A stretch of DNA of 42,536 nucleotides from Tychonema litorale BBK16. Lineage in GTDB: Bacteria; Cyanobacteriota; Cyanobacteriia; Cyanobacteriales; Microcoleaceae. Both the position numbers and the translations under genes were made by a program. Below are positions 1 to 7,686 of the stretch, in pieces. How positions within the stretch are numbered: position 1 is the stretch's first letter; each line of letters starts with the position of its first letter. The DNA lies in the NCBI RefSeq assembly GCF_021648855.1, contig NZ_JAKJHX010000005.1, positions 36,255-78,790 on the forward strand. The letters run 5' to 3'. The notes beneath the pieces are model-generated. The model did not search any database and was not told the origin of the DNA. It was given only the letters and a program-made list of their open reading frames with translations.

Positions 1-71
1 TCTTCTCCCCCCCTTAGCAAGGTTGAATTAACCTCTTCTCCCCCCCTTAGCAAGGGGGGGCTGGGGGGGGT
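1..71. repeat. C/G-rich short repeat, two 22-bp direct copies, inside a coding frame
   Basis: Bases 1-22 and 34-55 are identical (TCTTCT, seven C, then TTAGCAAGG), giving a 33-bp period. The right end continues into CTGGGGGGGG. The same repeat family is found at 14580, 16905 and near 18950. It sits inside the fructosamine kinase frame and adds 11 codons per period. Confidence 0.8.
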
Positions 72-425
72 GTATTTGTGCATTTCGGCCAGTTTGCGCC
101 CCATTTCTGCCCAAGCTGAATCGCCCCCGCGCCCTCCCAAATCCAGCCATTCCAACACAATATAAGCTGAATTCCCCTCGGTTCCCCAACAAATCGGCTC
201 AGGTACTCGAATCGTCTGGGTTTTCCGCATTTCTTGCAAACCCAGCGCCTCAGCTTCAAACATCGCGACTTGGGAAGCTTGATTGATTTTGGCGAAGTAA
301 TTGCGGGAAGTGCTGCTGATAGCATAGCCTTGATTGATGCAGCCACCGCTGACAGAACGCCGATTGTCGATCGCAAATTTGTCTCCCGTTACTTCGGAGA
401 TATGAGCACTAATTTTATCCCACAT
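1..425 (-). CDS. Fructosamine kinase family protein, 5' part, runs off the window
   Basis: The frame opens at an ATG at 425 on the minus strand and stays open to base 1, so the gene is cut by the window edge. The first 120 residues match the N-lobe of the fructosamine/ketosamine-3-kinase family: a GGCINQGY glycine loop near residue 27, the FAKIN strand near 44, MFEAEA at 55-60, IRVPEP near 72 and the hinge-like YIVLEWL near 88. Family members phosphorylate the sugar of glycated amines so that the adduct can fall off. After MHKYT (residue 119) the frame enters a C/G-rich repeat encoding PPSPPLLRGGEEVNST and part of a second unit. The repeat unit is 33 bp, so the frame is preserved. Whether the catalytic lobe follows beyond the edge cannot be seen. 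No clear ribosome site precedes the ATG. Confidence 0.75.
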   Translation of the reverse strand, partial: MWDKISAHISEVTGDKFAIDNRRSVSGGCINQGYAISSTSRNYFAKINQASQVAMFEAEALGLQEMRKTQTIRVPEPICWGTEGNSAYIVLEWLDLGGRGGDSAWAEMGRKLAEMHKYTPPSPPLLRGGEEVNSTLLRGGE

Positions 426-595
426 GGCATTAAATTGTTTTTTACTATTGAAAATAGCCGAAAGGTAGATTTACAAATTATACCTCAGATAGAGATAAAA
501 TATATTGTATAAGTCTAAAATCAAACAATATCCAAGCGTGTAATTTAGCTGTTTTAGTCTAACCCTAACACGCATTCGTTTTTGAATGAAAACTC

Positions 596-805
596 ATGCT
601 TTTACAAGAAAAAGAATCAGGTGATCTGGTAGAAATTCTCGATGTTGATGGTTTAGTTAGCCCTGCCCAAAATGAAGTATTGGGGCGAAATCAAGCAGGT
701 GAAGAAGAACAAGAACCAGCAAATTTTCCAAAGGGTAAATTAGTTTTCCCTTCTGGTGAAGTCTTACCCCGCTGCTGGACTGAGAGAAATTATAAAACCA
801 ATTAA
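596..805 (+). CDS. Small conserved hypothetical protein, 69 aa
   Basis: This 69-residue acidic protein has the sequence pattern KESGDLVEILDVDGLVSP, then GRNQAGEEEQEP, and ends with FPSGEVLPRCW. I recall similar short cyanobacterial proteins, sometimes labelled acetyltransferase without support; this one is far too short for a GNAT fold. There is no signal peptide or membrane segment. The ribosome site is weak. It stands alone, with a prohibitin-like gene about 180 bp downstream on the same strand. The function is unknown. Coding status is supported by its protein-like composition and the compact conserved C-terminus. Confidence 0.55.
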   Translation: MLLQEKESGDLVEILDVDGLVSPAQNEVLGRNQAGEEEQEPANFPKGKLVFPSGEVLPRCWTERNYKTN

Positions 806-982
806 TTCAAGAGAAACTCCCAAGCAAACACTCAGAACCCCGAATTATTAAACAATTTGGGGTTCTAGATATGGGGACAGATAGGAAAAAAACAGATTAA
901 ACCCGAAAAAACAATATCAAATTACTTGTTCAACTAATCGCTTTAACCATTATAATTGGTTTGTCACAAACGAGCGTGTATT

Positions 983-1852
983 TTGAAAAATCAAAATTTC
1001 CAGAACATATCATCAGCAATCGCTGGGATTCTATTAGTAGGCGCGCTGCTCCTTGGCTTCAACTCTTTTGTCGTCATCAATCCAGGTGAAGCAGGAGTTG
1101 TCAGCGTTTTAGGCAAAGCCACAGATGGAGCATTGTTAGAGGGGTTTCACTTCAGACCTCCGCTGATATCCAAGGTAGATGTGTATGATGTAACAGTGCA
1201 AAAATTTGAAGTTCCCGCCCAGAGTGCTACTAAAGACCTTCAGGATTTAAATGCTAGTTTTGCGATAAATTTTCGCCTTGATCCTAACAGAATAGTTGAT
1301 GTCAGAAGGACTCAAGGAACATTGGAGAATATAGTTTCAAAAATCATTGCTCCTCAGACACAAGAAGCATTTAAAACAGCGGCTGCATTGAGAACTGCTG
1401 AACAATCTATTACTCAAAGAAGTGAACTGAAGCGAGACTTTGATGCTGCGCTGAAGGAAAGGCTATCAAAGTATGATGTAATCGTGCTTGATACGAGCGT
1501 TGTCAACATTCGATTTTCCGCAGATTTTGCCAAAGCGGTTGAGGAAAAACAGGTAGCAGAACAGCGGGCGCAAAGAGCAGTTTATGTTGCTCAGGAAGCC
1601 GAACAAGAAGCTCAAACTGATATTAACCGTGCTCAAGGTAGGGCTGAAGCTCAAAGGCTTTTGGCTGAAACTTTAAAGGCTCAGGGCGGTGATTTAGTGC
1701 TGCAAAAGGAGGCTATCGAAGCTTGGAGAAGTGGTGGCGCTCAGATGCCAAAAGTGTTGGTTATGGGCAGTGGTTCTAGTCGGGTTCCTTTCATTTTTAA
1801 TATGAGTGACTTTCAGGAAGAGGGCGATCGCAAAAAAGTTACCAGCAATTGA
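983..1852 (+). CDS. Band-7/prohibitin-like SPFH membrane protein
   Basis: The protein has one N-terminal membrane anchor (SSAIAGILLVGALLLGFNSFVV, residues about 8-29), then an SPFH domain beginning VINPGEAGVVSVLGKA, and a long Ala/Glu/Gln-rich coiled coil around residues 180-240. This is the layout of cyanobacterial prohibitin homologues, which form large membrane-bound rings and scaffold or protect membrane proteins. There is no ATG at the front. TTG at 983 (MKNQNFQN) fits the family N-terminus; a TTG at 956 would add nine residues and is less likely. The protein is about 289 aa, normal for the family. It is probably monocistronic, with a cyclophilin gene 128 bp downstream. Confidence 0.85.
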   Translation: MKNQNFQNISSAIAGILLVGALLLGFNSFVVINPGEAGVVSVLGKATDGALLEGFHFRPPLISKVDVYDVTVQKFEVPAQSATKDLQDLNASFAINFRLDPNRIVDVRRTQGTLENIVSKIIAPQTQEAFKTAAALRTAEQSITQRSELKRDFDAALKERLSKYDVIVLDTSVVNIRFSADFAKAVEEKQVAEQRAQRAVYVAQEAEQEAQTDINRAQGRAEAQRLLAETLKAQGGDLVLQKEAIEAWRSGGAQMPKVLVMGSGSSRVPFIFNMSDFQEEGDRKKVTSN

Positions 1853-1980
1853 AAGTTCGCAGAATATGCTAAACTTCGGAAAGCCCAAATTTAGCGATCG
1901 GGTTAAATCTGTCGCTATAAAAGCGAAGTCCGCAATTCACACACAGACAGCAAACTCACTTTAGAAAGTAAGGAAAAATC

Positions 1981-2400
1981 ATGACCCGCGCGATTATGGA
2001 AACGGACAAAGGCACAATCAATTTAGAATTGTTTGATGCAGATGCGCCTAACACAGTCAAAAATTTTGTTGACTTGGCAGAAAAAGGTTTTTATGACGGA
2101 TTGGCATTTCACCGAGTCATTCCTAACTTTATGGTTCAAGGCGGTTGTCCGAAAGGCAATGGAACAGCAGGCCCTGGCTACAAAATAAAGTGCGAAATCA
2201 ACTCCAACAAACATTTGGCAGGAACTTTATCGATGGCTCATGCAGGTAAAGATACGGGTGGTAGCCAATTCTTTATTTGCCATTCTCCGCAGTCGCATTT
2301 AGATGGAGTGCACACCACTTTTGGCAAAACTGAGGATATGTCTGTAGTCAATGCTATCCGCCAAAGCGATAAGATTATTTCGGTCAAAATCGAGCATTAA
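1981..2400 (+). CDS. Cyclophilin-type peptidyl-prolyl cis-trans isomerase
   Basis: This 139-residue protein is a single cyclophilin domain. It shows the catalytic core [13 protein letters not shown] (residues 40-52), the [20 protein letters not shown] segment and the DGVHTTFG loop. It lacks a signal peptide, so it should act in the cytoplasm as a proline isomerase and folding helper. The second active-site arginine region (HRVI) and the FFI motif are present; the tryptophan that gives high cyclosporin affinity is replaced by His in LDGVHT, as in many bacterial forms. The ATG at 1981 has an AAGGA ribosome site eight bases upstream. Confidence 0.92.
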   Translation: MTRAIMETDKGTINLELFDADAPNTVKNFVDLAEKGFYDGLAFHRVIPNFMVQGGCPKGNGTAGPGYKIKCEINSNKHLAGTLSMAHAGKDTGGSQFFICHSPQSHLDGVHTTFGKTEDMSVVNAIRQSDKIISVKIEH

Positions 2401-2485
2401 TCCTCAGTAATGAGTTGCGTTTGTAGTAAGGACGAAGAGTCCTTATTACAAATTCAACATTACAAACTCAACTTATTAAATTGAA

Positions 2486-3631
2486 TTATTCATCTTCGAT
2501 AGAACTGTCTAACAGTTCAATTTCCAGACTTTCTTCCTCATCCTCATAATTGAATTCTAATCTGCTCTGTTTGATAATTTCGTTCAACATATTATTTAAA
2601 TATCCTTTGGCAACAGCCTCTTCAAATCTTTCTATAAGAATAGCAACATTAATTATTTCTTCTATACATTCCATGTAACGTGAAACTATCGCATTTATTG
2701 AATACTGTTTTCGAGCTTGCGATTCAATTTTAGATTTTATTTCAATATCAGAATCTGAAGATTTAACGACAAATGTTATCGGATACTTTTCAATTTTATC
2801 AATGTCTAGGAAATATTTATTCATATCTACAGTTTCTGTCACCTGAAAAAACCGTCCCAGAGGCTTCATTACAAAATCAATTCCACCATCATTTGCATTT
2901 GTCCGACCTGTTTTAAACAGTTTTAAATTTTCTTGCTGGAGCTGATCAACCTCATAACCCCAATAAATAGATCGGTCACTATAGTAGTATTTTAATATAC
3001 TGTAGCTGACTATCTCGAAGATTCTAGCATCTACCGTTGGTGCGAGTATTTGTTTGATAAATTCTATTACTTGACCCTCTGTCAATGCTTGAGCCTCTTT
3101 ACAAAGTTGAAGAAATTTTTCAAAGCTATCTCTCTTAGCTTCAACGTAGGCGTCAATAATTTGAATTACTGTTTTCGCTATATTATGTATGTTTTCCTGA
3201 ATTTTAACTTTTAATAAATTTTCGTTAAACCAATACCTGTTAGTTTTCGGATTCCTCAGAACTGGAATGAAGTCACAAGTAGGAAAATATCTTTTAAATT
3301 CTTCATTAAGCCTGTGGTTCAAAGCATGGTTCTGAAGCTTTTGTCCAAACGGTAATTCGCGCTGTCTCTTGAAAATATTTGTATAAACTGCACCTTCATA
3401 ATCTGAATATTTCTCGCTTTGATGAAAATATTTTAAAAAGTAGTCTTCCGCTAAAACATATATAGCGTATAAATTAGCAAAACTTCCTCTTGATTTTGAG
3501 CCTTTATTTGCAGATTTAGTTTTGATATTCAAATATTGAATTAGCTCGCTTAAAGCAAATACTTCCTCACCAGAAGCACCAAAGTTTTCTTTTAAAATCT
3601 TCTTAATTGTTTTTGTGAATTCGTGTTCCAT
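2486..3631 (-). CDS. Putative type II restriction endonuclease (PD-(D/E)XK-like)
   Basis: The product is 381 aa from ATG 3631 (MEHEFTKTIKK), which lies just after the methyltransferase stop and follows a GAGAAA ribosome-site-like stretch. A frame-compatible start at 3679 would overlap the methyltransferase. Residues about 204-214 (RIFEIVSYSILK) followed by NDGGIDFVM (near 247) and RFFQVTET (near 260) look like a PD-(D/E)XK nuclease core: a helix Glu, an Asp in GGID, and a QV-x-E strand where the usual lysine is Thr. The rest is alpha-rich with a very acidic tail. The tight coupling to a beta-class adenine methyltransferase is the strongest evidence that it is the cognate endonuclease. The A+T-rich composition relative to its neighbours suggests transfer. 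Confidence 0.7.
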   Translation of the reverse strand: MEHEFTKTIKKILKENFGASGEEVFALSELIQYLNIKTKSANKGSKSRGSFANLYAIYVLAEDYFLKYFHQSEKYSDYEGAVYTNIFKRQRELPFGQKLQNHALNHRLNEEFKRYFPTCDFIPVLRNPKTNRYWFNENLLKVKIQENIHNIAKTVIQIIDAYVEAKRDSFEKFLQLCKEAQALTEGQVIEFIKQILAPTVDARIFEIVSYSILKYYYSDRSIYWGYEVDQLQQENLKLFKTGRTNANDGGIDFVMKPLGRFFQVTETVDMNKYFLDIDKIEKYPITFVVKSSDSDIEIKSKIESQARKQYSINAIVSRYMECIEEIINVAILIERFEEAVAKGYLNNMLNEIIKQSRLEFNYEDEEESLEIELLDSSIEDE

Positions 3632-3635
3632 TTTC

Positions 3636-4487
3636 TCAGAATTGTAAATTGAGTGTGAGCTGTTTTGGTGAACTTGCAACTGAATTGACTTCGGAGATTT
3701 GGTCCTCCTGATTGTGATCTGAAGTAATCTGTAATCTATTTAATCCTATTTCTACATATTTTTCTTGTAATTCTATTCCGACCGACTTTCTATTAAGCTG
3801 TTTGGCAACAAATGATGTGGTAAAAGTTCCCGAAAATACGTCTAATACAATGTCTCCCTCATTACTACTTGCTTTGATAATTCGCTCTAACAAAGATGTT
3901 GGTTTTTGGGTAGGATGATCTTCGTATTGGGGCATACGATATCTGACTCTCGGAAACTCCCATACATTACCTGGAACTTTTTCAGAATTATATACTGATG
4001 GTGTAGACTTGCGGTAATCAATTAATTTTCTGACTGATCCAGTTTTTGCTTCTACCAGAATATCTGAGGAATTAAATGTATAATTTCGTTTGTCTTTGAC
4101 ACAATATAAAATAGGTTCGTACAGAGAACCATAATATTTTTTTGCTTGGACACCCGAACTGTCATAATACCACACTATGCGAGAAAGAATGGTTAAACGA
4201 TCGCGCAAATATATATCAAAGTAAGGCATACATTGAGTTGAAGCCATTAGATACAAGCTACCGTTATGCTTGAGCTTATTAAGACATAAATTCAACCAAG
4301 CATAACTCCATTCTAAATAATCGAGTTCAGATTCCCACTTATCTTTAAAACCATTGAAGTCCTTGCCAATATTATAGGGAGGGTCGGCAAAAATTAAATC
4401 GATTGAGTTGTCTTTAATTTCACTAGAAAGGACTTCTAACGCATCTCCCAAAATGAGCTTGTGTCTGTCTACTTCAAAGATTTTCAT
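3636..4487 (-). CDS. YhdJ-like DNA N6-adenine methyltransferase of a restriction-modification pair
   Basis: This 283-residue SAM-dependent methyltransferase has the catalytic DPPY at residues 35-38 near the N-terminus and the SAM-binding FSGT at 218-221 near the C-terminus, so it is a beta-class enzyme that methylates adenine N6 (or cytosine N4). HPTQKP (191-196), RIVWYYDSSGVQAKK (103-117) and VEAKTGSVRKLIDYRK (145-160) closely recall Escherichia coli YhdJ, whose target is ATGCAT. Cyanobacteria have ATGCAT systems of the AvaIII type, so ATGCAT is my predicted site, not something the sequence proves. The start at 4487 is preceded by AGG at a proper distance. The nuclease gene follows five bases after the stop, consistent with an operon. 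Confidence 0.88.
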   Translation of the reverse strand: MKIFEVDRHKLILGDALEVLSSEIKDNSIDLIFADPPYNIGKDFNGFKDKWESELDYLEWSYAWLNLCLNKLKHNGSLYLMASTQCMPYFDIYLRDRLTILSRIVWYYDSSGVQAKKYYGSLYEPILYCVKDKRNYTFNSSDILVEAKTGSVRKLIDYRKSTPSVYNSEKVPGNVWEFPRVRYRMPQYEDHPTQKPTSLLERIIKASSNEGDIVLDVFSGTFTTSFVAKQLNRKSVGIELQEKYVEIGLNRLQITSDHNQEDQISEVNSVASSPKQLTLNLQF

Positions 4488-4552
4488 TTTGCCTAACCTG
4501 TTTCAATCAATACGCGCTCTTGTCAGATATAGTTGATATTTACCAGAAATAT

Positions 4553-5677
4553 TCAATACAGTTCATACTTGAGCAAAGTACACGGAATTGAGCCATTGAA
4601 AACTGGAATCCGCTTTGATGTTCTGAGTCCAACCTGTTTTCCCAACTCTTTATTTCCAGTCAAGATAAACGCATTCCAACCTTTGAAACGCTGCTTGAAA
4701 ATATCGCCTAACATCTTATAAAGTTCTCCCAATTCGCTCGCATCTCCCAGCCTTTCTCCGTAGGGAGGATTGCAAATCAAAACGCCGCTGTCTGCTGGTG
4801 GTTCCAACTCCGACAATTCGGTTCGAGCAAAATTAATCTTACCTGCAAGACCGGCTTGTTGTGCATTAGTACGAGCTTGGGTTAACATATCGGAATCGCG
4901 ATCGCACCCTACAACTACTTGCTTAAGTTCTGGTAATTCGCTGTTTTCTGCTTCGGCCCACAATTTATCCCATAAAGGTTCGTCAAAGTCCCGCCAAGTC
5001 ATAAATCCGAACTTTTCTCGAAATAATCCCGGTGCAATATTTAAGGCTTTTAAGCTGGCTTCTAAAGGCAAGGTTCCCGAACCACACATGGGGTCTAAAA
5101 AAGGTAAATCAGGTGTCCATTCTGCCATGTCTAACAAAGCAGCAGCTAGGGTTTCTTTGAGGGGTGCCATGCCCATTGCGGGCCGATATCCCCGTCGGTG
5201 CAAACTGCCGCCAGAACTGTCTAAACTTAAGATACCTCGATCGCGATGTATGTGAAGATTGATCAGCAAATCGGGATTTTCGACATCCACGTTAGAACGT
5301 TTGTTAAATTGATAGCGCTGTTGGTCGGCGATCGCATTTTTGACCTGCAAAGCTGTAAAGTGAGTGTGATTTAACTTTTCATTGCCGCCTGTACAGTTGA
5401 CCGCTAAAGTATTGTCAGCATCTAAGTATTGATCCCAAGCAATTCTCTGAACTGCTCCGTACAGCATATCTGAGTTGTAGCACTGAAATTCGGCGATCGG
5501 CATTAGCACTCGAAAAATTGTTCTCGACCACAGATTGACGCGGTACAATAAAGTGCGATCGCCCGAAAAGTAAACTCCTGTAAAATCTGGCTTGACATCC
5601 TGCGCCCCCAAACGTTCTAATTCTTGGGCGGCAACATTTTCTAGTCCGCGCGCAACCGTAGCAAAGTATTGATTCAT
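4553..5677 (-). CDS. THUMP-domain class I RNA methyltransferase (RlmL N-domain/YpsC type)
   Basis: The 374-residue protein opens with a ferredoxin-like plus THUMP RNA-binding region (residues 1 to about 160). A Rossmann methyltransferase domain follows, with the SAM motif FLDPMCGSGTLPLEAS near residue 193 and the catalytic NPPYGERLG near 313. This is the layout of 23S rRNA guanine-N2 methyltransferases such as the N-terminal half of E. coli RlmL (G2445) and Bacillus YpsC. The separate RlmK half is absent, as usual in cyanobacteria. The stop lies 65 bp from the divergently read methyltransferase start region. The ATG at 5677 is followed directly upstream by a GGGAATT-type tandem repeat, so the promoter must lie inside or beyond that repeat. 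Confidence 0.9.
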   Translation of the reverse strand: MNQYFATVARGLENVAAQELERLGAQDVKPDFTGVYFSGDRTLLYRVNLWSRTIFRVLMPIAEFQCYNSDMLYGAVQRIAWDQYLDADNTLAVNCTGGNEKLNHTHFTALQVKNAIADQQRYQFNKRSNVDVENPDLLINLHIHRDRGILSLDSSGGSLHRRGYRPAMGMAPLKETLAAALLDMAEWTPDLPFLDPMCGSGTLPLEASLKALNIAPGLFREKFGFMTWRDFDEPLWDKLWAEAENSELPELKQVVVGCDRDSDMLTQARTNAQQAGLAGKINFARTELSELEPPADSGVLICNPPYGERLGDASELGELYKMLGDIFKQRFKGWNAFILTGNKELGKQVGLRTSKRIPVFNGSIPCTLLKYELY

Positions 5678-6170
5678 TTGTTATTGGGAAATGGGGAATT
5701 GGGCATTGGGAATGGGGAATTGGGTATTGGGGATTATTTCTACTAACAATAAATAATAGATAACAGGCAATAGATAACAGGCAATAGACCATAGTAGCTG
5801 GTTTTAATCCTAAGTTATCAAAAAAAAATACTCTACCTTAAGGCAGATGCGTCTGTTCCCCAAATTTCTAATTTTTTATAAAATGATTTGTCAACAAGCG
5901 ATCGCACTTGTTTGCCTGTACGTGCAAGGTCGATCAACTTAATTCGCTGCCGTTGAACCTCCAACACCATGCTACATAAGGAATTAATCCTTATTGTCTA
6001 GACTATATCGGAGTACATTTGCAATAGTTTCTTGAAAAGTATTCTTAATTACTTGCGCTGATTATTGACTTTATGCTAGGCTTATAATCAAAGTTGAAAA
6101 TTAAAGCCCTAACCTCACAGTCAGGAAATATTTCAGCTAAATGGGTGTATCACAAAAATAGGAAACAATC
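5678..6170. other. Intergenic region: tandem repeats and promoter of the peptide gene
   Basis: Bases 5680-5740 are degenerate tandem copies of a GGGAATTGGG/GGGCATT unit. Bases 5745-5790 carry a tandem unit AATAGATAACAGGC repeated twice and a third partial copy. The middle (5800-6060) shows only a HIP1 site (5899) and A/T-rich sequence; I see no gene there. The 3' end contains the promoter for the 50-residue peptide gene. Confidence 0.6.
6083..6088 (+). promoter_or_regulatory. -10 element TATAAT upstream of the peptide gene
   Basis: A perfect TATAAT lies at 6083-6088, predicting a start site near 6095 and a 5' leader of about 76 bases before the ATG at 6171. No good -35 is seen at the standard distance; TTGACT at 6065-6070 is too close (12 bases). 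The promoter may therefore be activator-dependent. Confidence 0.45.
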
Positions 6171-6323
6171 ATGTCAAAGCAAATTAACGGATCAACTGTC
6201 AAACTGTCTCGCGCTAGCAAAATCCAAGTAGAAGTCAAGGAAATTGCCAAGCACGCTACGGCTAAAAACACCTCTTCTCATCTCAATGTAGATGCTGATG
6301 GCAGCGACGTTACCAACGAGTAA
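6171..6323 (+). CDS. 50-residue peptide, possible precursor for the adjacent oxygenase
   Basis: The ATG at 6171 has an AGGAAA ribosome site seven bases upstream. The 50-residue product starts MSKQINGSTVKLSRASKIQV, has a Lys/Val/Glu-rich middle, and ends with the polar tail HLNVDADGSDVTNE. It has no signal peptide, membrane segment or cysteine. The peptide looks like a leader-plus-core design: a basic helical front half and an Asp/Asn-rich back half. It precedes a JmjC-type oxygenase on the same strand, and JmjC enzymes often hydroxylate Asp, Asn, His or Arg side chains in proteins, so it could be that enzyme's substrate. This role is inferred from position and composition alone; it could also be an unrelated small protein. 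Confidence 0.6.
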   Translation: MSKQINGSTVKLSRASKIQVEVKEIAKHATAKNTSSHLNVDADGSDVTNE

Positions 6324-6355
6324 TTGCAAGTTTTTTCCTTAGACTGGGCATCCCG

Positions 6356-6418
6356 AAGCAAGGAATTATAGATTTTGCTCCTTGCTTGCGAGATAATCAC
6401 AGGGGGACTCCCCCTGTG
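6356..6418 (+). terminator. Two consecutive hairpins between peptide gene and oxygenase gene
   Basis: AAGCAAGGA at 6356-6364 pairs with TCCTTGCTT at 6379-6387. A second perfect hairpin follows at 6398-6418, a nine-base stem CACAGGGGG with loop ACT. Neither is followed by a T-run, so they would act as attenuators or as mRNA-end stabilisers that leave more peptide message than enzyme message. They could also be a dispersed repeat. Confidence 0.5.
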
Positions 6419-6464
6419 AATTAAACTATTCAAAAGTTATTGAGAAAGATTATCATCAAGAATT

Positions 6465-7613
6465 ATGCGATCGCTCACCAGCCTATTGCAACCATACAAT
6501 CTGCAACAATTTTTAGACAGCAACTGGACAACCAAAGCAGTCTTCATATCCAGCGAAGGTAAGAAAGACTTTGCACACCTATTTTCATGGGAAAAACTCA
6601 ACTATATCCTGAACTTTCATCAACTAAAATATCCCGACATTCGTTTAGCAAGAGGAGGAAAAGTCCTGGATGAAAGTGCTAATGAAAACCTAATTAAATC
6701 CTGCCAATCTGGAGCAACTTTAATTATCAATGAAGTACACAAACTAATTCCAGAAATTGCCGAATTTGCCGCCGCAATAAAATCGGATTTGGGCTATGCA
6801 AATCAAGTAAATGCCTACTGTTCATGGCCAGAGAAACAAGGATTTGATTCCCATTACGATACCCACGAAGTTTTCATTTTACAAGTAGACGGAATTAAGC
6901 AATGGTATGTGTTTGAAGACACAATTAAGTATCCGCTGACAGACCAAAAATCTTCATCTTTTACACCACCAGAAACCGCAGCATATTTAAATTGTACTTT
7001 ACATCCAGGCGATGTGCTGTACATACCCCGCGGACATTGGCATTATGCAGTTGCTTGCGAAGAACCATCGCTGCATTTAACATTAGGAATACATGGCAAA
7101 ACCGGAATTGACCTGTTAGAATGGTTAGTGAGTGAATTGCGCGAACAATCAGAGTGGCGAAAAAGTTTACCGCTACGAACAAACGCAGATTCTATCAACG
7201 CAAATGTTAACTCTTTAATTGCTGAATTACACCGCTACACAAATACTAAAAATCTAGCGGATGAGTATAGCAATTATCTGGACAGTTTAGGAAAGCCAGT
7301 TGCTAAATATTCTCTGCCTCATCAAGCAGGATTCAACATTTTTCCTTATGGTATGCAAACCAAGTTTAGAAATCCCAAGTTTCAACGAATCAGAATTCAC
7401 GAATTATCTGAGGGGTGCGGATACAAAATCGTTGTAGCAGGTAAAGAAGTATCTCTGAGAGGAGTAACTGCTAAATTTATGGATAATTTATTCAGTATGG
7501 AGTTTTTTACTGGGGAGGATGTGATGGATTGGTTGCCGGATTATGATTGGGATATAGATGTAGTTCCCCTTTTGTCGCAACTGATAGTTGACGGAATTAT
7601 TTTTGTTGGTTAA
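6465..7613 (+). CDS. JmjC/cupin-domain (cupin_4-like) 2-oxoglutarate Fe(II) oxygenase
   Basis: The 382-residue protein has a JmjC barrel with the metal triad H130-x-D132 (GFDSHYDTHEVFILQVDG) and H193 (YIPRGHWHYAV). The spacing and flanking PGDVLYIPRG are those of ribosomal oxygenases such as YcfD, NO66 and MINA53, which hydroxylate Arg or His in ribosomal proteins. The C-terminal 70 residues (SLRGVTAKFMDNLF to LIVDGIIFVG) look like a small winged-helix domain, the position where the ROX family has one. The ATG at 6465 overlaps a HIP1 site and has no clear ribosome site. The gene lies 141 bp after the peptide gene and 73 bp before a ferredoxin-like gene. The substrate is unknown; the neighbouring peptide is the candidate I favour over a ribosomal protein. 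Confidence 0.85.
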   Translation: MRSLTSLLQPYNLQQFLDSNWTTKAVFISSEGKKDFAHLFSWEKLNYILNFHQLKYPDIRLARGGKVLDESANENLIKSCQSGATLIINEVHKLIPEIAEFAAAIKSDLGYANQVNAYCSWPEKQGFDSHYDTHEVFILQVDGIKQWYVFEDTIKYPLTDQKSSSFTPPETAAYLNCTLHPGDVLYIPRGHWHYAVACEEPSLHLTLGIHGKTGIDLLEWLVSELREQSEWRKSLPLRTNADSINANVNSLIAELHRYTNTKNLADEYSNYLDSLGKPVAKYSLPHQAGFNIFPYGMQTKFRNPKFQRIRIHELSEGCGYKIVVAGKEVSLRGVTAKFMDNLFSMEFFTGEDVMDWLPDYDWDIDVVPLLSQLIVDGIIFVG

Positions 7614-7686
7614 AACTAGAGAAGAACATGAGTTCTTATATATGGTTGTGGAAGAGTCGTTCATAAAACATACAATGAGGTAAATA

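Noticed and set aside
47..376. Open frame of 109 codons on the minus strand at the left edge
   Set aside because: It is a shadow of the fructosamine-kinase frame, which has clear family motifs from ATG 425 and stays open to the edge. The shadow's sequence resembles no family.
956..982. Start of the band-7 protein at TTG 956
   Set aside because: The nine extra residues VCHKRACIL are unlike the family's N-terminus, whereas TTG 983 gives MKNQNFQN directly before the membrane helix.
4770..5255. 161-codon open frame on the plus strand
   Set aside because: It is fully antisense to the THUMP-methyltransferase gene, Ser/Pro/Arg-rich and without a ribosome site.
7628..7666. Twelve-residue frame MSSYIWLWKSRS between the oxygenase and the ferredoxin gene
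   Set aside because: AGAGAAG precedes the ATG, but a frame of this length is expected by chance and there is no other support. It would be worth checking only if the locus proves to be a peptide system.
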